Part shown: positions 53,334-62,344 of the stretch, in pieces
Layout: each line of letters begins with the position of its first letter
How positions within the stretch are numbered: position 1 is the first letter of the stretch
Assembly: GCA_963837425.1 (NCBI GenBank)
Contig: CAWINH010000002.1
Location: 558,001 to 622,000, forward strand
Length of the DNA: 64,000 nucleotides
Direction of reading: 5' to 3'
DNA from: CAWINH01 sp963837425
Lineage (GTDB): Bacteria > Chloroflexota > Limnocylindria > QHBO01
Made by a program: the position numbers and the translations under genes
Notes under the pieces: model-generated
Database searches by the model: none
Told to the model about the DNA's origin: nothing
What the model saw: only the letters and a program-made list of their open reading frames with translations

Positions 53334-53724
53334 GTGCTGAGTGTCGCCGACCGGCCGGAGGCGCTCGAGGCTGCCCGGGAGTCGCTGCGGACCTGGAACG
53401 AGATCGGAAACCTGGGCCGGATGGCGGTCTTCAAGTTCCTCGCCTCGCTCGAGCTCAAGCGCGGGCACCCCGCGCGGGCAGTCCGCCTGGCGGCCGCCGC
53501 ACGACAGATCGAGCAGGTTGGCGGGGAGCTCTCAGAGACGCTGCAACGTGCCGGCAACCCGCTCGAAGAGGCGCGTCCCCTGCTGGAACCCGAGGTCTAC
53601 GATCGGGTCGGCGATCGGGACCGGTGACACGGTGCGGGTCACGTTCGCTTTCACCGGCGGGGCCTTCCAGGGCAACCGGGTTGACGCCAGCTCGGTCACC
53701 GTGGTCCCGACGCCCTCCTCCTAG
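53334..53724 (+). pseudogene. Remnants of two protein tails (ATPase/TPR regulator end and a beta-rich C-terminus)
   Basis: A 97-codon frame (53334-53627, stop just upstream at 53325) reads ARESLRTWNEIGNLGRMA, then AVRLAAAARQIEQVGGELSE, as in the last TPR part of large LuxR/AfsR-type ATPase regulators, with no start region or other domains. Beginning at about 53626 in another frame is VRVTFAFTGGAFQGNRVD ending VVPTPSS and a stop at 53722-53724, a C-terminus of some beta-rich protein. Both look like debris of deleted genes; a small real gene cannot be excluded. Confidence 0.5.
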
Positions 53725-53733
53725 CCGCGACCG

Positions 53734-54222
53734 TTAGCCGGGCTCGCCGGCCGCGACGGGGGATTGCCTCCCGCTGACCCGACCGGGGAGCGTCGTGGCC
53801 CACGCGCGCGCACGCTCAAGCTCGCCGGGCTCCAGCTCCGGTTCGCGTCCGTGGACGAAGAAGCTCTCCGGCTCCGCGATGAGGGTAGCGCCGCTGCGGC
53901 GCAGCCGCTGACCGATCCGAGTCGCGGCGGACCCGGAGAGCAGCCGCGGGATCCGAAGCCGCGTGTCGAACGCCGCCGCCGCCATGCCTTCCAGCGCGGA
54001 CGGACCGATGCGCTCGAAGAGGTCGAGCAGCTGCGGTGTCGCCCCGTGTCCCTCGGTCGGCCCGCCCACGACCACGAGCTCCGTTTCGTGGGGAACGACG
54101 GCCGGGACGTCCTCGGCCGCCAGCAGTTCGACGGTCCCATGCGCCCGCAGCGCCTCGGCGATGGCATCCGCCACCCGCCGGGTGTTGCCGCTGCGCGTCC
54201 CGTAGATCACCAGGCTTCGCAC
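53734..54222 (-). CDS. Flavodoxin-like protein
   Basis: The GTG at 54222 gives 162 residues starting MRSLVIYGTRSGNTRRVADA; GGAGG lies 8 bases upstream and inside what would be the N-terminus of a longer ATG form, so the GTG is preferred. The FMN phosphate loop is GTRSGNTRRV near 9-18, followed by VVVGGPTEGHGATP near 47-60. It is a short-chain flavodoxin fold probably used in electron transfer or as a quinone/protoporphyrinogen-type reductase; partner unknown. Confidence 0.82.
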   Translation of the reverse strand: MRSLVIYGTRSGNTRRVADAIAEALRAHGTVELLAAEDVPAVVPHETELVVVGGPTEGHGATPQLLDLFERIGPSALEGMAAAAFDTRLRIPRLLSGSAATRIGQRLRRSGATLIAEPESFFVHGREPELEPGELERARAWATTLPGRVSGRQSPVAAGEPG

Positions 54223-54350
54223 GTGATGTACCTCCATCCGAATGTCCCCGGGGTCGATCCGGGTGCATGGCATGGGTATGGCGCCTACGTCCGGGACGCG
54301 CCAGAGCCGAATGTCGTCTGCTTCGGACGGCGCGCCGGTCCCGGGTCGAC

Positions 54351-54635
54351 TCAGGTCGGGTCGGCTGCGTACTCCGGGTGACGCTCGATGAACGCCCGCA
54401 CGAACGGACAGCGCGGCGTGACCGGCATCCGCGCGGCACGCGTGTCGTCGAGTGCCGACCGGATCAGCGTGGTCGCGAGGCCGCGCCCCTCGTGGCCGGC
54501 GGCGATCTCGGTGTGCACGAAGATGCGCCGCCCGGCCCGGTCGCGGTACTCGGTGAAGCCGAGCAGCTCGTCGCCGCTCCTGATCTCGTAGCGTCCGAGC
54601 TCCGGCTCGTGCACGACCCTGGTGCGCCGGGTCAT
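54351..54635 (-). CDS. Small GNAT-like N-acetyltransferase (YjdJ-type)
   Basis: The protein has 94 residues from the ATG of MTRRTRVVHEPELGR (TTG five codons earlier is unlikely). EIAAGHEGRGLATTLIRSAL near 42-61 is the acetyl-CoA pyrophosphate loop (R/Q-x-x-G-x-G/A), and PFVRAFIERHPEY near the end is the hallmark of the COG2388 small acetyltransferases. Substrate unknown. Confidence 0.88.
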   Translation of the reverse strand: MTRRTRVVHEPELGRYEIRSGDELLGFTEYRDRAGRRIFVHTEIAAGHEGRGLATTLIRSALDDTRAARMPVTPRCPFVRAFIERHPEYAADPT

Positions 54636-54787
54636 CGGCGTCGTCGGCAATCGGCCACGAGGTAACTACTACACTGAATCGGCCTCCGCCGTGCGGTGAT
54701 TTCACCGGAACCGCGAGGTCATGGGACCCGGGCAGGACCTCAGCGCTACAGACGCGTGCGGTCCGCGCCGATACGGTTCCTGCAGCC

Positions 54788-55753
54788 ATGCGACGCCATC
54801 CTGCTGCGAAGACGAACGCCATGCCCCGCACCGCATCGGGCCGGGGCGTCCTGCTGCGCGCGGTCGCCCTGGCCGGGACCGCGCTGCTGTCCGCAGCACT
54901 CCTGGCCTGGACCCCGTCGCCGGTCAGCGGCTGGAACCAGAGCAGCGCCGAGTCGACGCTCTGGCAGCTCTTGAACGGCGCTCGTGTGAACAACGGGCGG
55001 AACCCGCTGCAGAAGAACACGACGCTGGTGAGCCTCGCCCGATGGCGCAGCAAGGACATGATCACCCGCGACTACTTCGACCACACCGTGCTGGGCACCT
55101 CGTACCAGGTCTTCCACTGGTACGACACGAACGGCCTCCACTACCAGTGGGGCGGCGAGAACATCGGGTGGAACAACGGCTACGCGGATGCCGACTCGCC
55201 GGTCGCGATCCACGAGGGATTCATGAACTCGCCGGGCCACCGTGCGAACATCCTCGAGCCCGCGTACACCGATGGCGGTGTGGGCGCGTGGGGGGCCGAC
55301 AACGTCAGCTTCCTGGGCCAGAACCGCAGCCCGCGGATGTACACCGAGCTGTTCATGGTCGCGGCCGCGACCAACCCGCCGCCGCCTCCTCCACCGACTC
55401 CCGCCCCGGCACCCAGCTCGCCGAAGCCCACGAGCCAGCCGTCGGGCGGCGGTTCGACGACCCCGGCCCCGCCCGCCGCGCCGAGCGAGACGGCCGCCAT
55501 CCTCCACGTGGACGACCCGGCGCCGCCGTCGCCGGATCCAGGGGCCGCCGGCGCGAGCCTGGTCGTGGCGCCCTCGTCGCTTGCCGCGGCCCCCGCGCCG
55601 AGCGCTCGACAGCTCGAGGATCCGGCGTCGGACCGATCCACGTCGTCGCCGACGGTCACCGCGGCGTCGTACCGGATCCAGGCCGCCGACGCCTCGAATC
55701 GCGGCCTCTTCGAGACCGTCTTCGGGTCGCTGCTCGGCTTCTTCCTGGGCTGA
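54788..55753 (+). CDS. Secreted CAP (SCP/PR-1) domain protein with Pro-rich tail
   Basis: The protein has 321 residues. A signal peptide (to about 47) precedes a CAP domain with LNGARVNNGRNPLQKN near 63-78, RSKDMITRDYFDH, NIGWN and HEGFMNSPGHRANIL near 142-156. After residue 195 there is a run of Pro, then a Ser/Pro/Ala linker to about 295 and a short hydrophobic end (GLFETVFGSLLGFFLG) that may anchor the protein. Typical of bacterial surface CAP proteins, whose function is undefined. Confidence 0.88.
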   Translation: MRRHPAAKTNAMPRTASGRGVLLRAVALAGTALLSAALLAWTPSPVSGWNQSSAESTLWQLLNGARVNNGRNPLQKNTTLVSLARWRSKDMITRDYFDHTVLGTSYQVFHWYDTNGLHYQWGGENIGWNNGYADADSPVAIHEGFMNSPGHRANILEPAYTDGGVGAWGADNVSFLGQNRSPRMYTELFMVAAATNPPPPPPPTPAPAPSSPKPTSQPSGGGSTTPAPPAAPSETAAILHVDDPAPPSPDPGAAGASLVVAPSSLAAAPAPSARQLEDPASDRSTSSPTVTAASYRIQAADASNRGLFETVFGSLLGFFLG

Positions 55754-55775
55754 GGCAGACGTCTAGACTGCGCTC

Positions 55776-56522
55776 GTGAACGTCATCCTCGAAGCGCGGG
55801 AGCTCGTCAAGCGCTACCCGCTCGGCTCGCGCAGCGTGGAGGCGTTGCGCGGCGTCTCATTGTCGGTGCCGCAGGGCGAGTTCCTGGCGATCATGGGCAG
55901 CTCTGGCTCCGGGAAGTCCACGATGCTGCACCTGCTCGGTGGACTGGACCAACCAACGAGTGGGGAGGTCGTCATCGACGGAGTCAACATCAGCCGCCTC
56001 GACGACGACGGGGCGACACTCACCCGCCGCGCGAAGACCGGCTTCGTCTTCCAGTTCTTCAACCTCATCCCGCTGCTCAACGTGGCGGAGAACGTCGCGC
56101 TGCCCTTCCTGATTGCCGGTGAGAGCCTCGCGGATCACAAGGCGCGGGTGGACGATCTGCTCGAGCTCGTTGGCCTCGAGGACAAGGGCGGGCACCAGCC
56201 CGACCAGCTGTCGGCGGGCGAGCAGCAGCGGGTGGCGCTGGCACGCGCGCTGGCCACCGGGCCCGCCATCCTGCTCGCCGACGAACCGACGGGCAACCTC
56301 GACTTCACGACCGGAACCGAGATCCTGGACCTGCTGTGGGATTCCTGCGATCGGCTGGGCCAGACGATCGTGCTCGTCACGCACGATGCCCGGGCGGCCG
56401 CCTATGCCGACCGGGTGCTCGTCGTGCGCGACGGGCGCCTCCTCGATGAGATCGAACTCGGTCGTCGCCACGATCATGGGGCCCGCCAGCTGATCGACCG
56501 CCTCGCGGCGCTGGGCCTGTAG
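55776..56522 (+). CDS. MacB/LolD-type ABC transporter ATP-binding protein
   Basis: The protein has 248 residues with a GTG exactly 6 bases after TAGACT (55764-55769). Walker A is GSSGSGKST near 39-47, the signature LSAGEQQRVALARAL near 145, Walker B ILLADEPTGNLD. This subtype works with FtsX-like permeases in extrusion of lipoproteins, peptides or drugs by a mechanotransmission mode. It is followed at 4 bases by its permease. Confidence 0.94.
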   Translation: MNVILEARELVKRYPLGSRSVEALRGVSLSVPQGEFLAIMGSSGSGKSTMLHLLGGLDQPTSGEVVIDGVNISRLDDDGATLTRRAKTGFVFQFFNLIPLLNVAENVALPFLIAGESLADHKARVDDLLELVGLEDKGGHQPDQLSAGEQQRVALARALATGPAILLADEPTGNLDFTTGTEILDLLWDSCDRLGQTIVLVTHDARAAAYADRVLVVRDGRLLDEIELGRRHDHGARQLIDRLAALGL

Positions 56523-56526
56523 GCCC

Positions 56527-59061
56527 ATGGGCCTGGGCGCCATTGCCTGGCGGAGCCTGGCGGCCCGGCCACTGCGCACCGGGCTGACGATCGCCGGGAT
56601 CGCACTGGGGGTGGCGATCGTGGCCGCCACCCTGCTCGCCAACCAGGCGTCGGCGAGCGCGCTGGAGCGTGCCGCGCAGGAGCTGTTCGGACGGGCGCAG
56701 CTGCGGGTGCGCGCGTTCAACGACGTGGGCTTTGATCCGGCAAACGTGAAGCTCATGCGCCAGCTGCCCGGCGTCCTGAACGCGGCGGCCGTGATCGAGA
56801 AGCCGGGCACGGCGATGAGCACCGCCCCGGGTCCCGACGAGCAGGTCTTCACGATGCTGGCCATCGGGGTCGACCCTGCCGATGAGATGCACATCCGCGA
56901 CTGGGATCTCGCCGATGGCAGCTTCCTCGACGCGGGGGCCACCGACGAGGTCCTGGTAACCGCCACCTGGGCCCGCGATCACCACCTCGGGTTGGGCGAC
57001 GAGCTGCTCCTGAACACGACGGGCCTCCCGCACTGCACGATCGTGGGGCTCCTGAACCCGACCGGGTTCGGTGCGCTGGCGTCCGGCAATGTCGCGGTCT
57101 TCGACCGCGAGTTCCTCGCCGGCGCCTTCGACGTGACGCCGCCTATCCGCTACGTGGACCTTCAGATCGGGCCGGGACAGGAGGCCGCGGTCCAGGCGGG
57201 CCTCGACGCCACCCTCACCGATCCCTTCGTCGTCGAGACCGCGGCCGACGCGGCCGTCCAGCTGGGACGCGCGCAGGCCGGTTTTGCGGGTCTCGCCTTC
57301 CTGTTCGGCGCGGTCTCGCTGGCGGTCGGCGCCTTCCTCGTGGCGAACACCCTGTCGATGACGGTTGCCGAACGCACCCGGGAGCTGGGCCTCCTGCGGG
57401 CCGCGGGTACGACCAGCCGCCAGATCATGGGCTTCGTCCTGCGCCAGGCGGCGGCCCTGGCGGTGATCGGCAGCGTCGCCGGGATCCTGCTGGGAATCGC
57501 TGCCGCCACGCTGATGATCGCCTTCCTGCGCACGACGCGGGCGCTCCTCATCGAGGGGGTGCCCTGGAATCTCGGGTCGCTCGCCCTGGCGAGCGCCATC
57601 GGCGTGCTGGTAACGCTCGCCGCTGCCGTCATCCCGTCGATCGCCGCGTCACGGGTCTCGCCACTCGACGCCCTGCGGCCCTCGCGGCTGCCCGGCCGCT
57701 CCCTTGGCGGCCGGCTGCGCTGGATCGTCGCCTTCGTGGCCCTCGCCACGCTCGTCGGCGGATTCCTTTACCCGCTGGACCGCGGTGATGCGTCACCCAT
57801 CGGGGCGCTCGTCGCCGTCGCCATCCTCGTTGCCGCCACGGTCCTGGTGGCCGCGATCCTGCAGCCCGCAGCGCGGCTCGTCGGTCGTCCGTTCGAGGCG
57901 TTCTTCGGCGCAGAGGGGATGCTCGGTCGTGCGAACCTCGGGCGCCATCGGGTGCGAACCGGCCTCACCGTCGGCGCGCTCGTCATCGGCCTCGCGACGG
58001 TCGTGGCGCTCGGGGCAGTCTCGGCCAGCGCGCGTGCCACGGCGCAACGGTGGGTGGACTCGATCCTCCCGAGCGGGCAGGTGTTCCGGATCTCCGTGGC
58101 TCCCGACGCCGGCCAGGCGCCAGGCTATCTCATGCAAATCGGGGGGATCGCCGCCGCCAGCCCGATCATCGAGTTCCCGGCGGTGATCGCCGGCGACCAG
58201 GCTCCGACCGAGGTCTCGATGGCCGGGATCGACCCCACCGTCTACCAGGATGCCGGCGCGCTGATCTTCATCCAGGGCGACCGGGCGGCGGCCTTCCAGG
58301 CGCTCCGCGCTGGCGGCGCGGTGCTCGTGCCGGATGGGATGGCGCAGCGCGATGGCCTGGCGCCGGGCTCCACGCTGCCGCTCGCCACGCCGGGCGGGGA
58401 GATCCACCAGTTCCGCGTCGTCGGTGTCATTGCCTACACCCTGCCCGCGCGCTCGCCGGACGGCGCCATGCTCGTCAGCCTCTCCGACGCCCGCGACCGG
58501 TTCGGCGCCACCACGGCCCACCTGTGGGCCCTCATTCCGCGTGACGGGACCCCGCTCGCCGGCTTCCGCTCCGCGGCGAGCGGAGTGGCATCCGAGCAGG
58601 GAGGCGAGCTGCTGACGACCGAGCAGCTCGGCGAGGAGCTCGGGCTCGGGCTGGATCGGCTCATTGGCCTGTTCGACGTCCTCGCCCTGTTGGCGGTGCT
58701 CATCGGCGGGCTGGGGATCGTGAACACACTGACGGTCGGGGTTGCCGAGCGCAGTCGCGAGATCGCGATCCTGCGCTCGCACGGGATGACCGTGGGTCAG
58801 GTCCAGGCCATGGTCGTCTCCGAGGCCTCGATCATGGGCGCGGTTGGCGGACTGGCGGCGGCCGCGGCGGGGATGCTCGTGGCGTGGGTGGCGGTGACGT
58901 TCGCCACGCCTGGCGACTTCGGTGCCGGGCTCGCCGTCCCGTGGCCGCTGCTGGCGGTCGTCGTGCTGCTCGGGATCGGAGTTGCCTCGCTCGCAGGAAT
59001 CTACCCGGCTCGGCGAGCCGCGCGTTCGCCGATCACCAACGACCTGCGCCACTTCGAGTAG
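56527..59061 (+). CDS. FtsX-like ABC transporter permease (two FtsX domains)
   Basis: The protein has 844 residues. An N-terminal helix (about 19-40) leads to an extracytoplasmic domain; the first FtsX domain is near 255-385, with ERTRELGLLRAAGTTSRQIM. A second half follows with another extracytoplasmic domain and FtsX domain near 720-840 (ERSREIAILRSHGMTVGQVQ). About eight to ten helices in all. Both halves in one chain is typical of the DevC/MacB-like larger permeases. Partner of the ATPase encoded upstream. Confidence 0.93.
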   Translation: MGLGAIAWRSLAARPLRTGLTIAGIALGVAIVAATLLANQASASALERAAQELFGRAQLRVRAFNDVGFDPANVKLMRQLPGVLNAAAVIEKPGTAMSTAPGPDEQVFTMLAIGVDPADEMHIRDWDLADGSFLDAGATDEVLVTATWARDHHLGLGDELLLNTTGLPHCTIVGLLNPTGFGALASGNVAVFDREFLAGAFDVTPPIRYVDLQIGPGQEAAVQAGLDATLTDPFVVETAADAAVQLGRAQAGFAGLAFLFGAVSLAVGAFLVANTLSMTVAERTRELGLLRAAGTTSRQIMGFVLRQAAALAVIGSVAGILLGIAAATLMIAFLRTTRALLIEGVPWNLGSLALASAIGVLVTLAAAVIPSIAASRVSPLDALRPSRLPGRSLGGRLRWIVAFVALATLVGGFLYPLDRGDASPIGALVAVAILVAATVLVAAILQPAARLVGRPFEAFFGAEGMLGRANLGRHRVRTGLTVGALVIGLATVVALGAVSASARATAQRWVDSILPSGQVFRISVAPDAGQAPGYLMQIGGIAAASPIIEFPAVIAGDQAPTEVSMAGIDPTVYQDAGALIFIQGDRAAAFQALRAGGAVLVPDGMAQRDGLAPGSTLPLATPGGEIHQFRVVGVIAYTLPARSPDGAMLVSLSDARDRFGATTAHLWALIPRDGTPLAGFRSAASGVASEQGGELLTTEQLGEELGLGLDRLIGLFDVLALLAVLIGGLGIVNTLTVGVAERSREIAILRSHGMTVGQVQAMVVSEASIMGAVGGLAAAAAGMLVAWVAVTFATPGDFGAGLAVPWPLLAVVVLLGIGVASLAGIYPARRAARSPITNDLRHFE

Positions 59062-59085
59062 AACCCAACGCCAGGAGGAGGAGCC

Positions 59086-59514
59086 ATGGAGACCCGGTTC
59101 AGGGAGGCGGGCGCCGGCCGGCGTCTCGTCGGCAGGCTGGAGACGGACAGCGACCTCGTGGAGGGAATCACCGCATTGGCCGCCGACCATGGCGTTCGCG
59201 CCGCGTGGGTGAGCTGCGTTGGCGCGGTGCAGCACGCGTCGTTCGCCTTCTACGACCAGGAGGCACTCCGCTACGTCCCGCTCGAGAGCAGCGAGCATCA
59301 CGAGATCGCCGGATTCCAGGGCAACATCTCGATGAGGGAGGGAGCGCCATTCCTCCACGCACATGCCACCTTCGCGGACAGCCGCGGCGCGACGGTCGGT
59401 GGTCACCTCCGTCCAGGCTGCGTGGTGTGGGTGGCCGAACTGCTCATTCAGGAGCTCGCCGGCGTTGAGCTCGTCCGTGAGCACGACGCGAGGACAAACC
59501 TCGATCTCTGGTAG
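59086..59514 (+). CDS. PPC/DUF296 domain protein
   Basis: The protein has 142 residues with AGGAGGAGG upstream. The domain is complete: LVEGITALAADHGVRAAWVS near 23-42, then FLHAHATFADSRG near 89-101 and VGGHLRPGCVV with the metal-site histidines, ending in a short strand. Similar single-domain bacterial proteins form trimers; in plants the domain occurs with AT-hooks. No DNA-binding motif is visible here. Function unknown. Confidence 0.88.
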   Translation: METRFREAGAGRRLVGRLETDSDLVEGITALAADHGVRAAWVSCVGAVQHASFAFYDQEALRYVPLESSEHHEIAGFQGNISMREGAPFLHAHATFADSRGATVGGHLRPGCVVWVAELLIQELAGVELVREHDARTNLDLW

Positions 59515-59670
59515 TCCCGGGGTCCAGGCCCGGGACCCGGCGTTCGCCATCGGTCCCATGGCTGGGAGGTCCATCGGACCATTGGGTTCGCGGCGAGGAG
59601 TGGTGAGGATGATCGCAGGCCGCCGGCGCTGCCCCGCCGGCGGCTACCACGCACGAGGAGAGCCCGCGCG

Positions 59671-59835
59671 GTGCGACCCGTCCTTTCCCTGCTCGGTGGC
59701 CTCGCGATCTCGATCGCGGGCGTCATCGTCGTCGTCCGCTCGACCGCCGATGTCGCGGGCGTGCTGCTGATCACCGCCGGCGTCGTGATCGCCGTCCTCG
59801 GCCCGATGACCACGGTCGAGGATCCGGGCCGCTAG
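59671..59835 (+). CDS. Small two-helix membrane protein
   Basis: The GTG at 59671, with GAGGAG about 10 bases upstream, gives 54 residues: two hydrophobic stretches (about 4-22 and 28-46) separated by a short turn with RSTAD, then a polar end. It is too short for many gene finders. Its TAG stop shares the palindrome CTAG (59832-59835) with the stop of the convergent cytochrome b gene, as seen for two certain gene pairs elsewhere in the window, which supports it. No function can be assigned. Confidence 0.55.
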   Translation: MRPVLSLLGGLAISIAGVIVVVRSTADVAGVLLITAGVVIAVLGPMTTVEDPGR

Positions 59836-61208
59836 CGCAGCGTCGAAAGGAAGTCCAGGAGGTCCTGCATGTCGGCGGAGGAGATGTCGGTGAAGGCGGG
59901 CATCTTGTCGCGCGGCTGGAGGATCTGCTGCTGCATCTCTTCCGCGGTCTGCCCGCTCGCGATATGCGTCAGATCCGGCCCGGCCGTGCCGCCGCTGCCG
60001 CTGATCGTGTGGCAGGCGGCACAACCCTCGATCTGGTAGGTGTGCAGCCCGGCTTTCTGCGCATCGGTCAGCGTCACTCCGGTCTGTCCTCCCCCTGCGC
60101 TCGTCGCAGGGGCCGGGGCGGTCGCGCCCTGGTAGGTCAGCAAGACCACGGCAACCACGACGGCGCCGCCAACCGCCATGGCGAACGGCCGGTGTCGCGG
60201 GTGCCGCTGGCGTCGGCGATCGTAGAACGGCAGGAAGAGAAAGACGAAGAAGCCGACTGTTGCGATCGCGAAGATCAGTAGCGGTTCGGCCGGACCGGAT
60301 ACGTACCACAAGAGCTGAAAGAGGTCGAGGAAGTACCACTCGGGCCGCGGAATGTAGCCCACAGCGTTCGGATCGGCCTGGGCCTCGAGCGGCGCCCCGA
60401 CCACGAGCGCAAGGGTCGAGACCAGGACGAAAACCACCGCGGCGAGAATCGCGTCCTTCGCCAACGCTCGGTAGAAGGGATACCCAACGCCCTTCTCGGC
60501 GGCGTACTCACGTTCGTAGCGATCCCTCTGCGACTCGCCGGGGACCTCCTCGATCAGCGGTTCGGCACGCGGCGGGGCGGCGATCCCCTGGCGAATGACC
60601 ATGAATAGATGCGCGACCACAAGGAGCAGCAGCACGGCGGGTAGCACCCAGACGTGGAGACCATAGAAGCGCGTCAGCGTGGCGGTCGTCATCGCCGCCC
60701 CTCCCCGCAAGAGCTCGAGCGCGACATGCCCGATGAACGGAGCGGCGCCGGCCACGTTGGTGCCCACCACCGTCGCCCAGTACGCCTTGAGATCCCACGG
60801 CAGCAGGTAGCCGGTGAACGCGAACCCAAGCACGACCACGAAGAGGAGCGCGCCCGCAACCCAGGTGAGCTCACGGGGATACTTGTAGGCGGCGTGGAAG
60901 AAGACGCGCAGGGTATGCAGGCCAATGAGGATGACCAGGACGGACGCCGCCCAGTGGTGCACGCCCCGCACGAAGAGGCCGAACGGCAGCGTGTCGATGT
61001 ACTGGACGCTCTGGTAGGCATGGTCGGCCGCCGGGACGTAGTACAGGCTCAGTACGATGCCGGTCACGATCTGCACGGCGAGCAGGAACAACGTAGCCGA
61101 GCCGAGGGTGTGCAGCCACCCGACGTTGCCGGGAATCGAGCGGTCGAGGAAGGCGCGGACGAGGGTCCTGACCCTCAGGCGTTCGTCGATCCAGTCGTAG
61201 ACACGCAT
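59832..61208 (-). CDS. Cytochrome b with fused C-terminal cytochrome c domain (bc complex)
   Basis: The protein has 458 residues from the ATG of MRVYDWIDERLRVR. The N-terminal cytochrome b has heme-ligand histidines in VRGVHHWAASVLVIL and HTLRVFFHAAYK and later FYGLHVW and VVAHLFMV, and the quinol-oxidation motif PEWY near 287. Two or three further helices follow, then a c-type domain (about 375-458) with CAACH and Met in RDKMPAF. Fusion of b and c is a compact form of the bc1/b6f type found in several Gram-positive and Chloroflexota lineages. It forms a complex with the Rieske and cytochrome c proteins upstream. Confidence 0.92.
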   Translation of the reverse strand: MRVYDWIDERLRVRTLVRAFLDRSIPGNVGWLHTLGSATLFLLAVQIVTGIVLSLYYVPAADHAYQSVQYIDTLPFGLFVRGVHHWAASVLVILIGLHTLRVFFHAAYKYPRELTWVAGALLFVVVLGFAFTGYLLPWDLKAYWATVVGTNVAGAAPFIGHVALELLRGGAAMTTATLTRFYGLHVWVLPAVLLLLVVAHLFMVIRQGIAAPPRAEPLIEEVPGESQRDRYEREYAAEKGVGYPFYRALAKDAILAAVVFVLVSTLALVVGAPLEAQADPNAVGYIPRPEWYFLDLFQLLWYVSGPAEPLLIFAIATVGFFVFLFLPFYDRRRQRHPRHRPFAMAVGGAVVVAVVLLTYQGATAPAPATSAGGGQTGVTLTDAQKAGLHTYQIEGCAACHTISGSGGTAGPDLTHIASGQTAEEMQQQILQPRDKMPAFTDISSADMQDLLDFLSTLR

Positions 61209-61212
61209 CGGC

Positions 61213-61776
61213 TCACTCGGGCTCGACCAGCGGACCCATCCACACCTCCTGGTTCGCGACGAGTGCCTGGTAGCGGTCCAGGCTTCGAGGCGGAGGCCCC
61301 TCGGCGCGAGCGCCCTCTGCGGTGAAGGCGCCTCCATGGCATGGGCACAGATAGCGCTTGGCGCCCTGGCTCCAGCTCACCGGGCAGCCCATGTGGGTGC
61401 AGTGGATGTCGAGGATCTCGATGCGATCCGGGGCAGGGCGAACGACATAGATTGCCACCTGGGTCGCTTCGGTGACCCCGGCGACGCCCACCGGCAGGGT
61501 CACCGTCATGAGCTTCGGGACGCCGGGCTCGAAGGTGCTGAGGGGACCGATCATTCGCCAGCCGCTGGCACGCGGTGTAGGCGGGATCGCGCCGCCGAGG
61601 AACGGCCAGCGGAGTCGATCCTTCAGCGCAGGGCCGGCCGCAAGACCGACGACCGGCGCCGCCAGGGCCACGCCGATCGCCGCACCGACACCGCCCAGCA
61701 GTCGGCCCACGAACGCACGACGCGTGAGCCGGCCGCCGTTGTCGGCCGAGCCCGACTCCCTGGACGGATTCGCCAC
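61213..61776 (-). CDS. Rieske iron-sulfur protein, Tat-exported
   Basis: The protein has 187 residues with a GTG start 3 bases past the cytochrome c stop. RLTRRAFVGRLLGG near 16-29 is a twin-arginine signal that also serves as the membrane anchor. The cluster box CTHMGCPVSW (ligands Cys and His) and CPCHGGAF (near 144-151) are complete, giving a 2Fe-2S cluster with two Cys and two His. It is the middle gene of the bc operon. Confidence 0.95.
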   Translation of the reverse strand: MANPSRESGSADNGGRLTRRAFVGRLLGGVGAAIGVALAAPVVGLAAGPALKDRLRWPFLGGAIPPTPRASGWRMIGPLSTFEPGVPKLMTVTLPVGVAGVTEATQVAIYVVRPAPDRIEILDIHCTHMGCPVSWSQGAKRYLCPCHGGAFTAEGARAEGPPPRSLDRYQALVANQEVWMGPLVEPE

Positions 61777-61779
61777 GGG

Positions 61780-62190
61780 CTATTGCAGCGTCTTCAGGTA
61801 CGCAGTCAGGTCGGCCAGCTCCTGATCACTGAAGATCGTCCAGCGCGGCATCATCTTGTTGAGAGGCTGGCCCTCCTCGTCGAGACCCTCGGTGATCGCG
61901 GTCTTGGCCATGCTGTCGAATTGGTCGCCGTACATGTCCGACAGGTCGGCGAACGTGATCGCGGGCACCTCGATCGTGTTGTTGTCCATGTCGAACTTCG
62001 AGCCCACGCCGCCGACTCCGTGGCAGGAGGAGCATGAGCGTTCGTAGATGACCTGCCCCGCCGCGGCGCCGGTGAGCTTCGGCTCGCTTGATGCACCGGT
62101 GGGCGAACCCTGGCTCGAGCAGGCAGTCACAAGGGCTGCAAGGACAACGCTCAGAGCGGCGAGCGTCGCGCGGGACGGAGCATGCACCAT
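61780..62190 (-). CDS. Monoheme cytochrome c, lipoprotein
   Basis: The protein has 136 residues with GGAGGAAGG upstream. Lipobox VTAC puts the lipidated Cys at 24. The heme motif is CSSCH near 54-58, and the axial Met is probably in KMMPRW near 112. The class I cytochrome c fold matches those associated with bc or oxidase complexes; it probably passes electrons from the bc complex to an oxidase. First gene of the operon. Confidence 0.92.
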   Translation of the reverse strand: MVHAPSRATLAALSVVLAALVTACSSQGSPTGASSEPKLTGAAAGQVIYERSCSSCHGVGGVGSKFDMDNNTIEVPAITFADLSDMYGDQFDSMAKTAITEGLDEEGQPLNKMMPRWTIFSDQELADLTAYLKTLQ

Positions 62191-62344
62191 GGGTCCTTCC
62201 TCCTACGCCAGCAGGGCCGGCATTGCTGCACGACCGCGCTCGCAGGCGCTCGCCCTGACGCGCACACAGACGCGGCTCCGAACGCAGGGATCGTACACCT
62301 GCCCTGGACGCCCCTGATCACCAAATTCGCACGCCTGGCGGTGC

